From the NCBI RefSeq assembly GCF_003031265.1, contig NZ_CP019966.1:124001-188000 (forward strand): a stretch of DNA of 64,000 bases, written 5' to 3'. Made by a program: the position numbers and the translations under genes. The DNA comes from Rhodopseudomonas palustris (GTDB lineage: Bacteria; Pseudomonadota; Alphaproteobacteria; Rhizobiales; Xanthobacteraceae). This document shows positions 43,588-51,785 of this stretch, piece after piece (the first letter of the stretch is position 1; each line of letters opens with the position of its first letter). The notes beneath the pieces were generated by a model. It saw only the letters and a list, made by a program, of their open reading frames with translations, did no database searches and was not told the origin of the DNA.

Positions 43588-44637
43588 TCAGCGACGAAGC
43601 CCTTCGAGGAGCCTGTCGAGATCGGCGTCCTGCACATCGACCTGATAGAACAGACGATAGAAGTCGCGCAGTTCGGTCTTCAGATCGGACGTTGCCTGCG
43701 CCGGATAGAGCGCATGCAGCAGCAGCGGCAGACCGATCAGCCGGTTGAGCGAAGGCGGCAGGTCGATCGTGCCGAACGGCTGGTTCGGCAACAGAAACAC
43801 ACGCTTGTTCCGAACCGCCGGGACCGGCTGCCACTCGGGACGGCTCATGATCAGATCCCGCACGGCGGGATCGATGGTGATGATCGTATCCGGTGCCCAG
43901 CCGATCACATGCTCAGGCGACACGCGCGCGAGCCCGCCAGCCTCGCGGATGCCTTCGACGACATTGACGGCGCCGACCCGCTCGATGATCTCGGTATTGA
44001 TCGAGCCACGAGATCCCGTCTCGAAGCCGTCATTGCCGCGCGCGAGATAAATGCGCGGACGCGACGCTTCGGGCACGGTCGCAACCACACGGTCGACTTC
44101 GGCGAAGATCGCCTCGCTGGCTTTGGCCAATTCCTCACCGCGCGCGCTCACCCCGAGGATCTGCGCGAGCAGCCGGATCGCAGCGGGCGTGTTTTCGAAG
44201 CGACCGTCGATCAGGACGTAGGGAATCCCGGTCTGCGCCTGAATGCGGTCGGCAATCGAGCGATAGGTCTCGTTGACCGACCCGAGATCGATGATGAGAT
44301 CCGGCTTCGCTGCCATCAATCGCTCGGCGCTGATGGTATCGCCTCGCCCGGTCAGCCGTCCGAGTTCGGGAAGATCGCGGACCATCGGCTGCAGGAACGG
44401 CTTGTCGATGTCGCGTGGCGCGCGGCCCCAGCCGATCATCTTTTCCGGTGCGACCACATAGAGAAAGATCCCGGCTGGCGGACCCGCCGCGAACACTCGG
44501 GTAATGGTGTCGGGAACCTCGACGCGGCGGCCCACGGAGTCCGTCACGGTGCGCGCGTGGACAACCGGCGCGCACACGGCGAAGATCAGCAGCGTCAGCG
44601 CAAGCAGGACGACCAGACGCCGGGCAGGCCCGATCAT
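43588..44637 (-). CDS. Periplasmic metal/chelate-binding protein, FecB/MolA type
   Basis: The 349-residue protein has a signal peptide ending near VVHA before [14 protein letters not shown]. It has the type-III helical-backbone fold pattern: [40 protein letters not shown], a long central helix with [17 protein letters not shown], and [20 protein letters not shown]. The last segment is shared with Fec/Mol-like proteins in metal uptake loci. The ATG overlaps the TrmO-like stop by 4 bases. The ligand is predicted from context to be molybdate, tungstate or a chelate, and iron-siderophore remains possible. Confidence 0.87.
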   Translation of the reverse strand: MIGPARRLVVLLALTLLIFAVCAPVVHARTVTDSVGRRVEVPDTITRVFAAGPPAGIFLYVVAPEKMIGWGRAPRDIDKPFLQPMVRDLPELGRLTGRGDTISAERLMAAKPDLIIDLGSVNETYRSIADRIQAQTGIPYVLIDGRFENTPAAIRLLAQILGVSARGEELAKASEAIFAEVDRVVATVPEASRPRIYLARGNDGFETGSRGSINTEIIERVGAVNVVEGIREAGGLARVSPEHVIGWAPDTIITIDPAVRDLIMSRPEWQPVPAVRNKRVFLLPNQPFGTIDLPPSLNRLIGLPLLLHALYPAQATSDLKTELRDFYRLFYQVDVQDADLDRLLEGLRR

Positions 44638-45167
44638 CGCCGCGGCTCGCCGACCTGGAAGTCGCCCGGCTTCGGCGGCGCCAGCGGCATAAATTCGGCG
44701 CGGTCTGGCTTCAGATCGACCAGCGGCGTGCCGTCCAAGCAATCGAGCCCCCGAACGAACAGGTTGGCGCCGTCGCGGCGGTCGACACGGGCGATCGAGG
44801 TGCCGATCGGATTCGGTCGCAGCGGCGAACGGATCGAAAACGTGCCGCGCGCGTCGCCGTCATTGCGCGGGCACTGCAGCAGTAGATCGCGCCGCGACCG
44901 ATGCAGCCAATAGAACACTTCGAGCAATGTGCCGTCGTCGATGCCGGCGAGAGCCGGCAGCCAGGTCTCGAACACTTCGATTCGGCAAACCGGACCATCG
45001 GCGCGGCCGTGGCGCGGGCACTCCTCCAGCCTGTTCCACGGCGTGTGGATGCGGCCGATGAAGACCACGCCGGCGTCGGGGCTTCCAGACCAGTCTGAGG
45101 CGAGTTCACCAGCTCGAATGTCGTCGGTCACGCCCATGTCTCGGCTCACATGCCCTTTGCTGCCCAT
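44634..45167 (-). CDS. TrmO/TsaA-family protein
   Basis: The 177-residue protein has the UPF0066 fold pattern: [56 protein letters not shown] in outline, [16 protein letters not shown] and [15 protein letters not shown]. Characterised members methylate N6 of t6A37 in tRNA using SAM. The first gene of a metal importer operon is an odd place for a tRNA enzyme. It may have another methyl-transfer role here, for example on a chelator (speculation). ATG 45167 has GAGAC upstream, and ATG 45137 is an alternative. Confidence 0.82.
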   Translation of the reverse strand: MGSKGHVSRDMGVTDDIRAGELASDWSGSPDAGVVFIGRIHTPWNRLEECPRHGRADGPVCRIEVFETWLPALAGIDDGTLLEVFYWLHRSRRDLLLQCPRNDGDARGTFSIRSPLRPNPIGTSIARVDRRDGANLFVRGLDCLDGTPLVDLKPDRAEFMPLAPPKPGDFQVGEPRR

Positions 45168-45764
45168 CGAAAAGTCTCGACGCAGGTAAGGGCATAGTGA
45201 GATGTATGTAAATAAAAGAAACAAGTTCGACCTTCGACTACGGGGCGGCCGAAGTTCGCACGCCCAGCCTTCGCTAGCGATGCGAGCTCGCGATCAAGGA
45301 TCGCTTCCTACAGAGTTGCACAGATGCAACGCCTGGTACTGAAAATACCCACTTCTGATTGACGTAGCATATTCAGATACCGAATTGCTCAACGCCGAGG
45401 CACTTACGCTCGAAGTGACCGATTTTGCCCATTGCGGTCCGTAAAGCGGACAGCGCAAATATTATATGTAATTGGATTATACGATTGTGACGTCGTGATG
45501 GCTTTCCCAGAATTTCTGCCGGCCAAGGGAGCGACCTGTCGCTCGGCGTGCGGGGACCCGGCGACGCTCCAGATCGGTATCTCCGCCCGGACAACCCAGC
45601 ACGACGACGCGCTTACCGCAGGACCGTCGCGTCTCGGTCGCGTGACGCTCGATCGGATCGGCGGGAGCACCGACCTCACGACACCATTATCGCCGGCGGC
45701 CGACCGAGGCCCGCGGCGCTTCTCGTTTTCCGACGCAAAGGGGCGTCGTTCACAGGGGGCAAAA
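45168..45764. promoter_or_regulatory. Divergent control region of the TonB and ABC uptake operons
   Basis: This 597-base region separates the two halves of the uptake locus. Near the left end an AT-rich stretch (45195-45225) probably holds the leftward promoter. Small hairpins occur at 45291-45305 (GCGATC/GATCGC) and 45324-45339 (GTTGC/GCAAC). The AT-rich dyad at 45457-45486 follows. About 280 GC-rich bases then lead to the receptor start and end in a 6-bp hairpin (45731-45748) before AGGGGG. An in-frame extension of the receptor through this stretch lacks a ribosome site and a signal peptide and is not counted as coding. Confidence 0.6.
45457..45486. promoter_or_regulatory. AT-rich imperfect dyad, candidate ModE box or promoter
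   Basis: The segment reads AATATTATAT, then about 8 bases, then ATTATACGATT. The halves match in 7 of 11 positions as an inverted repeat and contain TATAT and ATACGAT, similar to halves of the ModE box (ATCGCTATATA and TATATAACGAT). It is the most AT-rich island in this region. Identity as a ModE site is not proved by sequence. Confidence 0.4.
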
Positions 45765-47948
45765 ATGAAACGAGTGAGCCAGTTGAGCATCCTGCTCGCG
45801 AGCGCAGCGACGATGACTTCAGTCGACGCTGCACGAGCGGGCAACGAAGGCGTCTATGAATTGGGGACGATTCATGTGACCGCGGCAGGCGCCAACTCAT
45901 CGGAGTTCAACAACTTCGGCGGCAGCACGATCTCCAACCAGCAGACCGAGCGCTTCGATAAGCACACGCTCGACAGGGCGATCGACCTCGTGCCGGGCGT
46001 AGCCGCCGGGACCACCGGCAGCCAGCGCAACGAGACCAACATCTATGTTCACGGTTTCGACCGGCTGCAAGTGCCGCTGTCGATCGACGGCGTGCGCATC
46101 TATCTTCCCGCCGACAACCGGATCGACTTCTCCCGCTTCCTCACCGACGACATCTCCGAGATTCAGATCGCCAAGGGTTACGTCTCCGTGCTCGACGGTC
46201 CAGGGGGGCTCGGCGGCGCCATCAACCTGGTGACGAAAAAGCCGGTACGGCCGATCGAAGGCGAGTGGCGCTCGCAGGCCGAGTTCGGCAACGGCGGCCG
46301 ATTCGACGGATTCCGCAATTACGGGCGGGTCGGCGGCAAGCAGAACGACTATTACTTCCAAGCAAGCGCGAGCTGGCAGAAGATCGACGGTTGGGAGCTG
46401 CCGTCGAGCTTTACGCCGACCTCGATCGAGAACGGCGGACGCCGCGACTTCTCGTCGTCGAACGATTGGAGCGTCAACCTGAAAGCCGGATGGACGCCGA
46501 ATCCGGAGGACGAGTACTCGATCAACTTCATCCGCCAGAACGGCCAGAAGGGTGCGCCCTACAATGTCGAGCCGACGGCGTCGCAGAAATACTGGTCGTG
46601 GCCGTATTGGAACGTGCAGATCCTGTCGGCGGCGACCAAAACCGCGATCGGCGATGACGCCTACGTCAAGACGCGAACCTTCTGGGAAACGTTCGACAAC
46701 GCGATAGACATGTGGGACGACGCAGCGCAGACGCTGCGCTATTCGAGCAGCGCGTCGCGCTCGATCTATCAGGATTGGGCAATCGGCAATTCGATCGAGG
46801 TCGGCAAGGATTTCGGCCGGTTCGATACGCTGAAATTCGCCACTCACGTGCGGCGCGACAACCACTCCGAGTGGAACGAGCTTTACACCGACCGCTACGG
46901 CCTGAACGGCACGACAACGCCGAAGAGCAAGACCTGCGCCACCACCAAGACGGCCAACATCAATTGCTTCGATGAACCGGCCCAGACCTCGACCGAAGAC
47001 ACCTATTCGGTCGCGACCGAGAACACCGTGCATTTCGGTCCAGAAATCGACTGGGTGCAGGGCGTCAGCTACGACTGGCGCCACCTCGGCAAGGCCGAGG
47101 AATACGTGCTGGGACAGGTCAACAAGTCGGTCTATTATGAACCGTACTGGATCAACTACAGGCTGACCGATTCTTCGGCTCTGAACTGGCAAACCGCGGC
47201 GGTCTGGCGCTATTCAGAAACCGCCAAGCTGTTTGCGAACATCTCTGACCGCACTCGCTTCCCGACGTTGTTCGAGCGGTTCAGCTCACGGTTCGGCACC
47301 GGCGCCTCCAATCCCGATCTGGCGCCGGAGCGTGCCATCAATTACCAGATCGGCTGGACCAACGCGTTCGCCCCGAAAAGCCAGGTCTCGATCCTCGGCT
47401 ACTACGCCACGGTCGAGAACATGATGCAGTCGGTCGCGACCGGCAAAAGCTACACCGACCCGATCACCGGCAAGGTCTCCGCGATCACGCAATATCAGAA
47501 TGTCGGCGACGGCTACCGCTACGGCGTCGATTTCGCGATCGACTATGCTTTCTCTCCGACGCTGATCGCGGGCGGCAACATCTCCTACATCCACAATGTG
47601 CTCACCAATCCGATCGACCCGACGATCGAGCAGACCGGCATTCCGACCGTGAAGGGCATGGTCTACGCGACCTACAGTCCGATCGAGGGGCTGACGCTGA
47701 CGCCGAACGTGACCTACGCAGACGAACGATGGTCGCAGAAGACGGAGGTGATCAACAACAAGACGGTCTCCAGCTACGTGAAGACCGGCGCCTATGTGCT
47801 GGCCAACTTCGCCACGGAATACAAGGTGCGTGAGAATTTCACCGTGTCTGGCGGCGTGAAGAACATCTTCGACAGAAACTACCAGCTTGCTTGGGGCTAT
47901 CCGGAGCCCGGCCGCACGTTTTACGTCGGCTTCAAGGGCACCTTCTGA
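45765..47948 (+). CDS. TonB-dependent outer-membrane receptor
   Basis: The 727-residue protein has a signal peptide (MKRVSQLSILLASAATMTSVDAARA in outline). A TonB-box-like start of the mature chain follows (GVYELGTIHVTA). The plug domain contains TLDRAIDLVPGVA, NIYVHGFDRLQVPLSIDGV and GPGGLGGAINLVTKKP. A 22-strand-type barrel ends in an aromatic terminal strand (RTFYVGFKGTF). AGGGGG lies about 6 bases before ATG 45765. It is followed at once by exbB, exbD and tonB, so this receptor has its own energising system. The cargo is predicted to be a molybdenum/tungsten species or chelate because of the divergent ModE operon. Confidence 0.92.
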   Translation: MKRVSQLSILLASAATMTSVDAARAGNEGVYELGTIHVTAAGANSSEFNNFGGSTISNQQTERFDKHTLDRAIDLVPGVAAGTTGSQRNETNIYVHGFDRLQVPLSIDGVRIYLPADNRIDFSRFLTDDISEIQIAKGYVSVLDGPGGLGGAINLVTKKPVRPIEGEWRSQAEFGNGGRFDGFRNYGRVGGKQNDYYFQASASWQKIDGWELPSSFTPTSIENGGRRDFSSSNDWSVNLKAGWTPNPEDEYSINFIRQNGQKGAPYNVEPTASQKYWSWPYWNVQILSAATKTAIGDDAYVKTRTFWETFDNAIDMWDDAAQTLRYSSSASRSIYQDWAIGNSIEVGKDFGRFDTLKFATHVRRDNHSEWNELYTDRYGLNGTTTPKSKTCATTKTANINCFDEPAQTSTEDTYSVATENTVHFGPEIDWVQGVSYDWRHLGKAEEYVLGQVNKSVYYEPYWINYRLTDSSALNWQTAAVWRYSETAKLFANISDRTRFPTLFERFSSRFGTGASNPDLAPERAINYQIGWTNAFAPKSQVSILGYYATVENMMQSVATGKSYTDPITGKVSAITQYQNVGDGYRYGVDFAIDYAFSPTLIAGGNISYIHNVLTNPIDPTIEQTGIPTVKGMVYATYSPIEGLTLTPNVTYADERWSQKTEVINNKTVSSYVKTGAYVLANFATEYKVRENFTVSGGVKNIFDRNYQLAWGYPEPGRTFYVGFKGTF

Positions 47949-47965
47949 CCGAATGGCGGATGCAA

Positions 47966-47991
47966 GCAGGCCCCGTCGATACGGGGCCTGC
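47966..47991 (+). terminator. Strong hairpin between receptor and exbB
   Basis: GCAGGCCCCGT and ACGGGGCCTGC form a perfect 11-bp stem with a CGAT loop. No T run follows, and GGAG for exbB comes 4 bases later. It is more likely a partial attenuator or mRNA-stabilising element that lowers exbB-exbD-tonB relative to the receptor than a full terminator. Confidence 0.6.
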
Positions 47992-48004
47992 GACGGAGAA
48001 TTCG

Positions 48005-48643
48005 ATGCACGACATCTCGCTCACCCCCGCCGCCGTGTTCGCCCAGGCCGGGCCGGTCGTCAAAACCGTGCTGGTCCTGTTGCTCGCGGCATCGATCCTG
48101 AGCTGGGTCTGGATCGCGGAAGCGGTGGTGGCGTTCATGCGGCTGTCGGCCGCGCTCCGCCGCAGCCGCGACGGCGACGAAGCAACGATCCTCGCCACGG
48201 TCTCCGCCGCGGGCGCAGCAGCGCGCGATGCATCGCCGCGAGGCACCAGCGAAGCCGATCGTCGGGCCAAAGTCGTCGATGCCATGACGCGGGCCGCGCG
48301 CGACCTGATCCTTAAGGCCGAAGCGGGGCTGCCCAATCTGGCCATCGTGTCCTCGGTGGCGCCTTTCGTCGGCCTGTTTGGGACGGTGTGGGGAATCATG
48401 ACCAGCTTTGCCGGCATCGCCGAAGCGCGCGACACCAGCCTTGCCGTGGTCGCACCCGGCATCGCCGAGGCGCTTGCGGCCACCGCCTGGGGGCTCGCGG
48501 CCGCGATCCCGGCGTCGATCGGTTACAACCGCATCGGCGCATTGTTCAACAGGACGGCGATCGCGCTCGACGATTTCGTGCAGGCAGAGGCCGAGCGCCT
48601 GATCGGGGCGGACCTCGAGCGCGCCACCGCGAGATCGCGATAG
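48005..48643 (+). CDS. exbB: ExbB-type proton channel protein
   Basis: The 212-residue inner-membrane protein has three helices: TVLVLLLAASILSWVWIAEAVVAF, then LAIVSSVAPFVGLFGTVWGIM, and ALAATAWGLAAAIPASIGYNRI. The last two carry the conserved GLFGTVWGIM and TAWGLAAAIPA motifs of the MotA/TolQ/ExbB family. With ExbD it uses the proton gradient to energise TonB. ATG 48005 follows GGAG. A longer frame runs back into the receptor gene and is not used. It is 56 bases after the receptor. Confidence 0.93.
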   Translation: MHDISLTPAAVFAQAGPVVKTVLVLLLAASILSWVWIAEAVVAFMRLSAALRRSRDGDEATILATVSAAGAAARDASPRGTSEADRRAKVVDAMTRAARDLILKAEAGLPNLAIVSSVAPFVGLFGTVWGIMTSFAGIAEARDTSLAVVAPGIAEALAATAWGLAAAIPASIGYNRIGALFNRTAIALDDFVQAEAERLIGADLERATARSR

Positions 48644-48655
48644 GAGTGCCGCGCC

Positions 48656-49123
48656 ATGAGCGTTCTTGAAGCGATCCGCTCGCGGGGCAATGAACTCCGC
48701 CCGCAGGCGGAGATCAACGTCACGCCGCTCGTCGACGTGATGCTCGTCCTCCTCATCGTCTTCATGGTGACCGCGCCGATGCTCACCGCCGGCCTGCCGG
48801 TCGATCTGCCGAAAGCGACGACCGCGCAACCGGTCGAGCAATCCGAGCCGATCGTCGTCACGCTCGATCGCGACGGCAACGCCCAACTCGGCGACAAGGG
48901 CGTCGCGGTGGACGGGCTCGGCGATGCCATCCTGACGCTGGCCGCCGGCGACAAAACGCGTGCCATCCATGTCCGCGCCGATCGCGAATGCCGGCACGGG
49001 GCGTTGGTGACCGTGCTCGACCAACTCGGTGCCCACGGTCTGTCCCGCATCGCGATCTTGACCGAACGCGACCCTCGTGGCCGCGCACCGCGCCCGGACT
49101 ACAAACCACGCGATCAGAGATGA
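48656..49123 (+). CDS. exbD: ExbD-type energy transducer
   Basis: The 155-residue protein has one N-terminal helix with the essential Asp in INVTPLVDVMLVLLIVFMV and then a periplasmic domain (VVTLDRDGNAQLGDKGV, AIHVRADRECRHGALVTVLDQL). This matches the TolR/ExbD family. The C-terminus carries an extra arginine/proline-rich tail. Its stop overlaps the tonB start by 4 bases. Confidence 0.93.
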   Translation: MSVLEAIRSRGNELRPQAEINVTPLVDVMLVLLIVFMVTAPMLTAGLPVDLPKATTAQPVEQSEPIVVTLDRDGNAQLGDKGVAVDGLGDAILTLAAGDKTRAIHVRADRECRHGALVTVLDQLGAHGLSRIAILTERDPRGRAPRPDYKPRDQR

Positions 49124-49932
49124 AGAGGCCGACTCTGGCGCTTTCGCCGGGCGGGCGACTTCTGCTGGTCGGCGCGGTCGCCGCTTGTCACGCGATGGTC
49201 TTCCTGCACTGGACAGAGAGGTCGTCGCCGCTGGCGATCGAAACGCCGATGGAAGTGACGATCATCGCGGCCGGCGAGGCAGCCATCGATATCCCCGAAG
49301 CCGTCGCGGCGCCGGCGCCGGCGGAGCGTTCGCAACCTGAACCGCCCGAGAGCTCGCCAGCGGCCAACGAACCGGCGCACGCCAACGATCAGCCGCCCTC
49401 CCCCGAACCTTCCCCGGAAGTTGTCGAGACGCCGAAATCCCCAATCCGCGTCGAGACCTCGGCGAAGCCGAACCGGCCGCAGCCATCGCGATCGGACAGG
49501 CGTCACAGCAAGAGCGACCACAAGCACCCCGCCGCACCAGCTCGCCCCTCCTCGCGCCACGCAGCCGCGACCTCCGACGACGCCGGGGATTCCGAGATAT
49601 CACGCGTCCGGACACGCATGGGTGCGGACACAGGACAGCAGACATCGACCGCCACGTCCCGGGCGAGCTACGCAGCGCTGGTGGTCGCCGAATTCAATCG
49701 CCGCAAGGTGTATCCGGATTCCGCGCGCCAGACTCGCCAGGAGGGGACGGCTTCACTGTCGTTCGCGATCGGCGCATCCGGTCAAGTAATCAACTACAGA
49801 ATCACCCGTTCGACCGGCAGCGATGCACTGGACCGCGCGATCGATTCGATGATGAAAACCGCCCGGCCGCCGCCCCCGCCCGACGGCCTATTCCGCGGTC
49901 ATTTCGTCGTGCGCTTTTCAATCGACGATTGA
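49120..49932 (+). CDS. tonB: TonB energy-transducing protein
   Basis: The 270-residue protein has an N-terminal membrane anchor (LLLVGAVAACHAMVFLHW, with the His often found in TonB helices). A long proline/glutamate-rich spacer follows (about residues 60-170). The C-terminal TonB domain contains YAALVVAEFNRRKVYPDSAR, GTASLSFAIGASGQVINYRI and ALDRAIDSMMKTARPPPPPD. Start ATG 49120 overlaps exbD. Last gene of the receptor operon. The stop is followed by the tRNA-Ser gene on the other strand. Confidence 0.92.
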   Translation: MKRPTLALSPGGRLLLVGAVAACHAMVFLHWTERSSPLAIETPMEVTIIAAGEAAIDIPEAVAAPAPAERSQPEPPESSPAANEPAHANDQPPSPEPSPEVVETPKSPIRVETSAKPNRPQPSRSDRRHSKSDHKHPAAPARPSSRHAAATSDDAGDSEISRVRTRMGADTGQQTSTATSRASYAALVVAEFNRRKVYPDSARQTRQEGTASLSFAIGASGQVINYRITRSTGSDALDRAIDSMMKTARPPPPPDGLFRGHFVVRFSIDD

Positions 49933-50045
49933 GTCGGGCTAGAGTCGCCGACGTCATCCGGCGCGGCCGCAGCTTGCTCCCCTGCGACGCGAAAGGCGCA
50001 GCGGAGCTCAGAGGCACTCGAACAGAACACCAGTTTGCAGGCTAA

Positions 50046-50135
50046 TGGCGGAGAGGGAGGGATTCGAACCCCCGATAGGCTTGCACCTATGCCGCATTTC
50101 GAGTGCGGTGCATTCAACCACTCTGCCACCTCTCC
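50046..50135 (-). tRNA. tRNA-Ser (anticodon CGA), CCA encoded
   Basis: Read on the minus strand, the 90-base gene folds as a class II tRNA. It has acceptor stem GGAGAGG with CCTCTCC, D arm TGGCAGAGTGGTTGAATGCA, and anticodon stem CCGCA/TGCGG with loop CTCGAAA, giving anticodon CGA. A long variable arm contains GCATAGGTGCAAGCCTAT, and the T arm contains GGTTCGAATCC. Discriminator G and CCA are encoded. It reads UCG serine codons. Confidence 0.97.
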
Positions 50136-50288
50136 TGGTGCCAAAGCGGGCGATTCACGCCCGGTGGTCGGGGCGTGTTCTAGGCGAGGAGCGACAGATA
50201 GACAAGGCGGGGTGCGGCGGATTTTCTCGCCAGATTTGATCCGAAGGCTCCAGATCACCGGCCGCGCAGGCCCGGCAGCCAAACGGGC

Positions 50289-51452
50289 TCAGGCCTTCTC
50301 CTTGCTATCCTTGTCTTTTTTACCCTTCTCCTTGTCCTTCTCTTTGTCTTTTTCCTTATCCTTCTCGCGGTCCTTCTTGGCCTTGTCCTTGTCGCGGCGG
50401 TTGGTGAAGCGGGCGTTGCCGAGGCCGGTGCCGATCGTCAGCACGCCCCAGCGCTCGAATTCCTGCATGAACGGCACTTCGCTGAGGCCTTGGGCCACGC
50501 CGTCATTGTGCATCAGGATCGCGGTATCGTGGCTGCCGATCATCGGGATGCCTTCGAGCAGGCTGCGCGGCAGGTGGAATTTGCTGCTCTCCCAGTTGCC
50601 CGGCAGGTTCTGGGCGCCCTTCTCGATCGAGCCATCGGCATTGATCACGCCGGGGCACGAGATCCCGATGAACGGCGCCAGCTTGAAGCCCTCGTCCTCG
50701 GCTTCCGAGATCAGGTCCTTGAGCATGCGGGTCAGCCGCTTCACGGCGCCCTCGCGAGTCGGCTCGTCGTCGGCGTGCCGCCACAAATCCGACTTCCACA
50801 CCGAGGCTTTGGACAGGTCGGGCGCCTTCTTCCAGGCGGTCTCGACCACGCCGCAGCGGATGTTGGAGCCGCCGATATCGACCGCCAGGATGCTGTCGTG
50901 GCCCTCGAAGATCCAGGACGGCGCCAGATGCAGGCACCCGAGCAGCCCCGCCTCGTCGGGGTGAAACCGGATCGGTACCAGATCGACCGCGTGGCCTTCC
51001 GCTTTGAGCAGAATGTCGGTGCGGGCGATCGCGAGCTCGCCGACCCGGCTCTGGCGAAAGCCACCGCCGACCACGATGCACTCGGTCTCGGCCCAGGCCT
51101 TGGTGCGCAGGAAGCGCTTGGTGACGTGAGCGAGCTCCTGGGCGAAATCCTCGATCGCGCTGTGAACCACCGCGGCGGCGGCGACGTCGTCGCCGGCCAG
51201 CGCTTCGTCGAGCGCGCTTTTGGCGATCTTCTTGGTGTCGCGCCGCCCGAACGGATCGTCACCGGTCTCGCGCAACGCCTTGCGCCAATCGTCGAGCAGG
51301 CGCTGAAACGCCCCCTTGGAGGCGCGGTCACCGAGAAAGCCGTCCTCGTCCTTGATCTCGATATTGTAGCTGTCGATCTCGACTGAAGGCAGCCGGGTGG
51401 CGCCGTGTGCGGCGATGCCGGCGTTGGTGGTGGTCAGACTGTCCTCAGCCAT
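50289..51452 (-). CDS. ROK-like protein with circularly permuted motif order and charged tail
   Basis: The 387-residue protein has the motifs of ROK sugar kinases and regulators in an unusual order. The adenosine-side motif VVGGG (127-131) and the closing AGLLGCLHLAP segment (168-178) normally end ROK proteins. Here they come before the phosphate motif VDIGGSN (191-197). GISCPGVINADGSI, NLPGNW, HND (315-317) and GTGLGN (341-346) then follow in normal order. The chain then ends in a Lys/Asp/Glu repeat (352-387) with no CxCGxxGC zinc motif. The actin-like ATPase fold could still close by permutation. Substrate is unknown, and it might be a sugar kinase or a non-catalytic regulator. ATG 51450-51452 starts it. 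It is divergent from rplU. Confidence 0.75.
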   Translation of the reverse strand: MAEDSLTTTNAGIAAHGATRLPSVEIDSYNIEIKDEDGFLGDRASKGAFQRLLDDWRKALRETGDDPFGRRDTKKIAKSALDEALAGDDVAAAAVVHSAIEDFAQELAHVTKRFLRTKAWAETECIVVGGGFRQSRVGELAIARTDILLKAEGHAVDLVPIRFHPDEAGLLGCLHLAPSWIFEGHDSILAVDIGGSNIRCGVVETAWKKAPDLSKASVWKSDLWRHADDEPTREGAVKRLTRMLKDLISEAEDEGFKLAPFIGISCPGVINADGSIEKGAQNLPGNWESSKFHLPRSLLEGIPMIGSHDTAILMHNDGVAQGLSEVPFMQEFERWGVLTIGTGLGNARFTNRRDKDKAKKDREKDKEKDKEKDKEKGKKDKDSKEKA

Positions 51453-51573
51453 CGAGAGTACCCCCGTTCAAAACCGAACGACAACGATCCGGGAACCGGT
51501 TGGTTGCATCGCGTTCGCAACGGCTGGTTTTAGCGTCCGGCCCGCACGCGGCTGCATTTTGCCGGCTTCCGCC
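51453..51573. promoter_or_regulatory. Upstream part of the ROK/rplU divergent region
   Basis: These 121 bases should contain the promoter of the leftward ROK-like gene. Direct repeats of the GGTTGG/GGCTGG type occur near 51498-51535. No clear operator or RNA gene is seen. Confidence 0.35.
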
Positions 51574-51601
51574 TTGACGGACGCGGAGTGGCGGGTATAA
51601 G
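51574..51601 (+). promoter_or_regulatory. Sigma-70-like promoter of rplU
   Basis: TTGACG (51574-51579) and TATAAG (51596-51601) are separated by 16 bases. They lie about 185 bases upstream of rplU in an otherwise GC-rich region. This is one of the clearest housekeeping promoters in the window. Confidence 0.7.
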
Positions 51602-51785
51602 TCACGCACCGGCGCGGGCAGGTCTCGCGCCGATTTGTTTTGTGCGGCCAGAGGCGAAGCTTTCGCCCGGCTCAAGTCCATCCGCACCAAAGCCGCGACG
51701 CTTCGTCGTCGCACCCCGTCATCGACTGACCAAAAAGCCGGTCCGGGTTAACCGAGGCCGGGATCGAACACGAAGGAAGAAAAAG
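51602..51785 (+). other. Long untranslated leader of rplU
   Basis: If transcription starts near 51608, the leader is about 178 bases. It contains pairable segments such as GCGAAGC/GCTTTCGC near 51652-51668. It ends in GAAGGAAGAAAAAG, a purine-rich ribosome site. In other bacteria L21 operons have structured leaders used for autoregulation. Whether this is equivalent is not known. Confidence 0.45.

Noticed and set aside
45432..45764. N-terminal extension of the TonB receptor frame by 111 codons
   Set aside because: The extension has no signal peptide, while the ATG at 45765 gives a clear ribosome site and a proper signal sequence.
51492..51515. A GGAAC and CGTT pair like a sigma-EcfG promoter before rplU
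   Set aside because: The spacer is 15 bases instead of the usual 16 to 17, and a good sigma-70 promoter lies downstream. Evidence is too weak.
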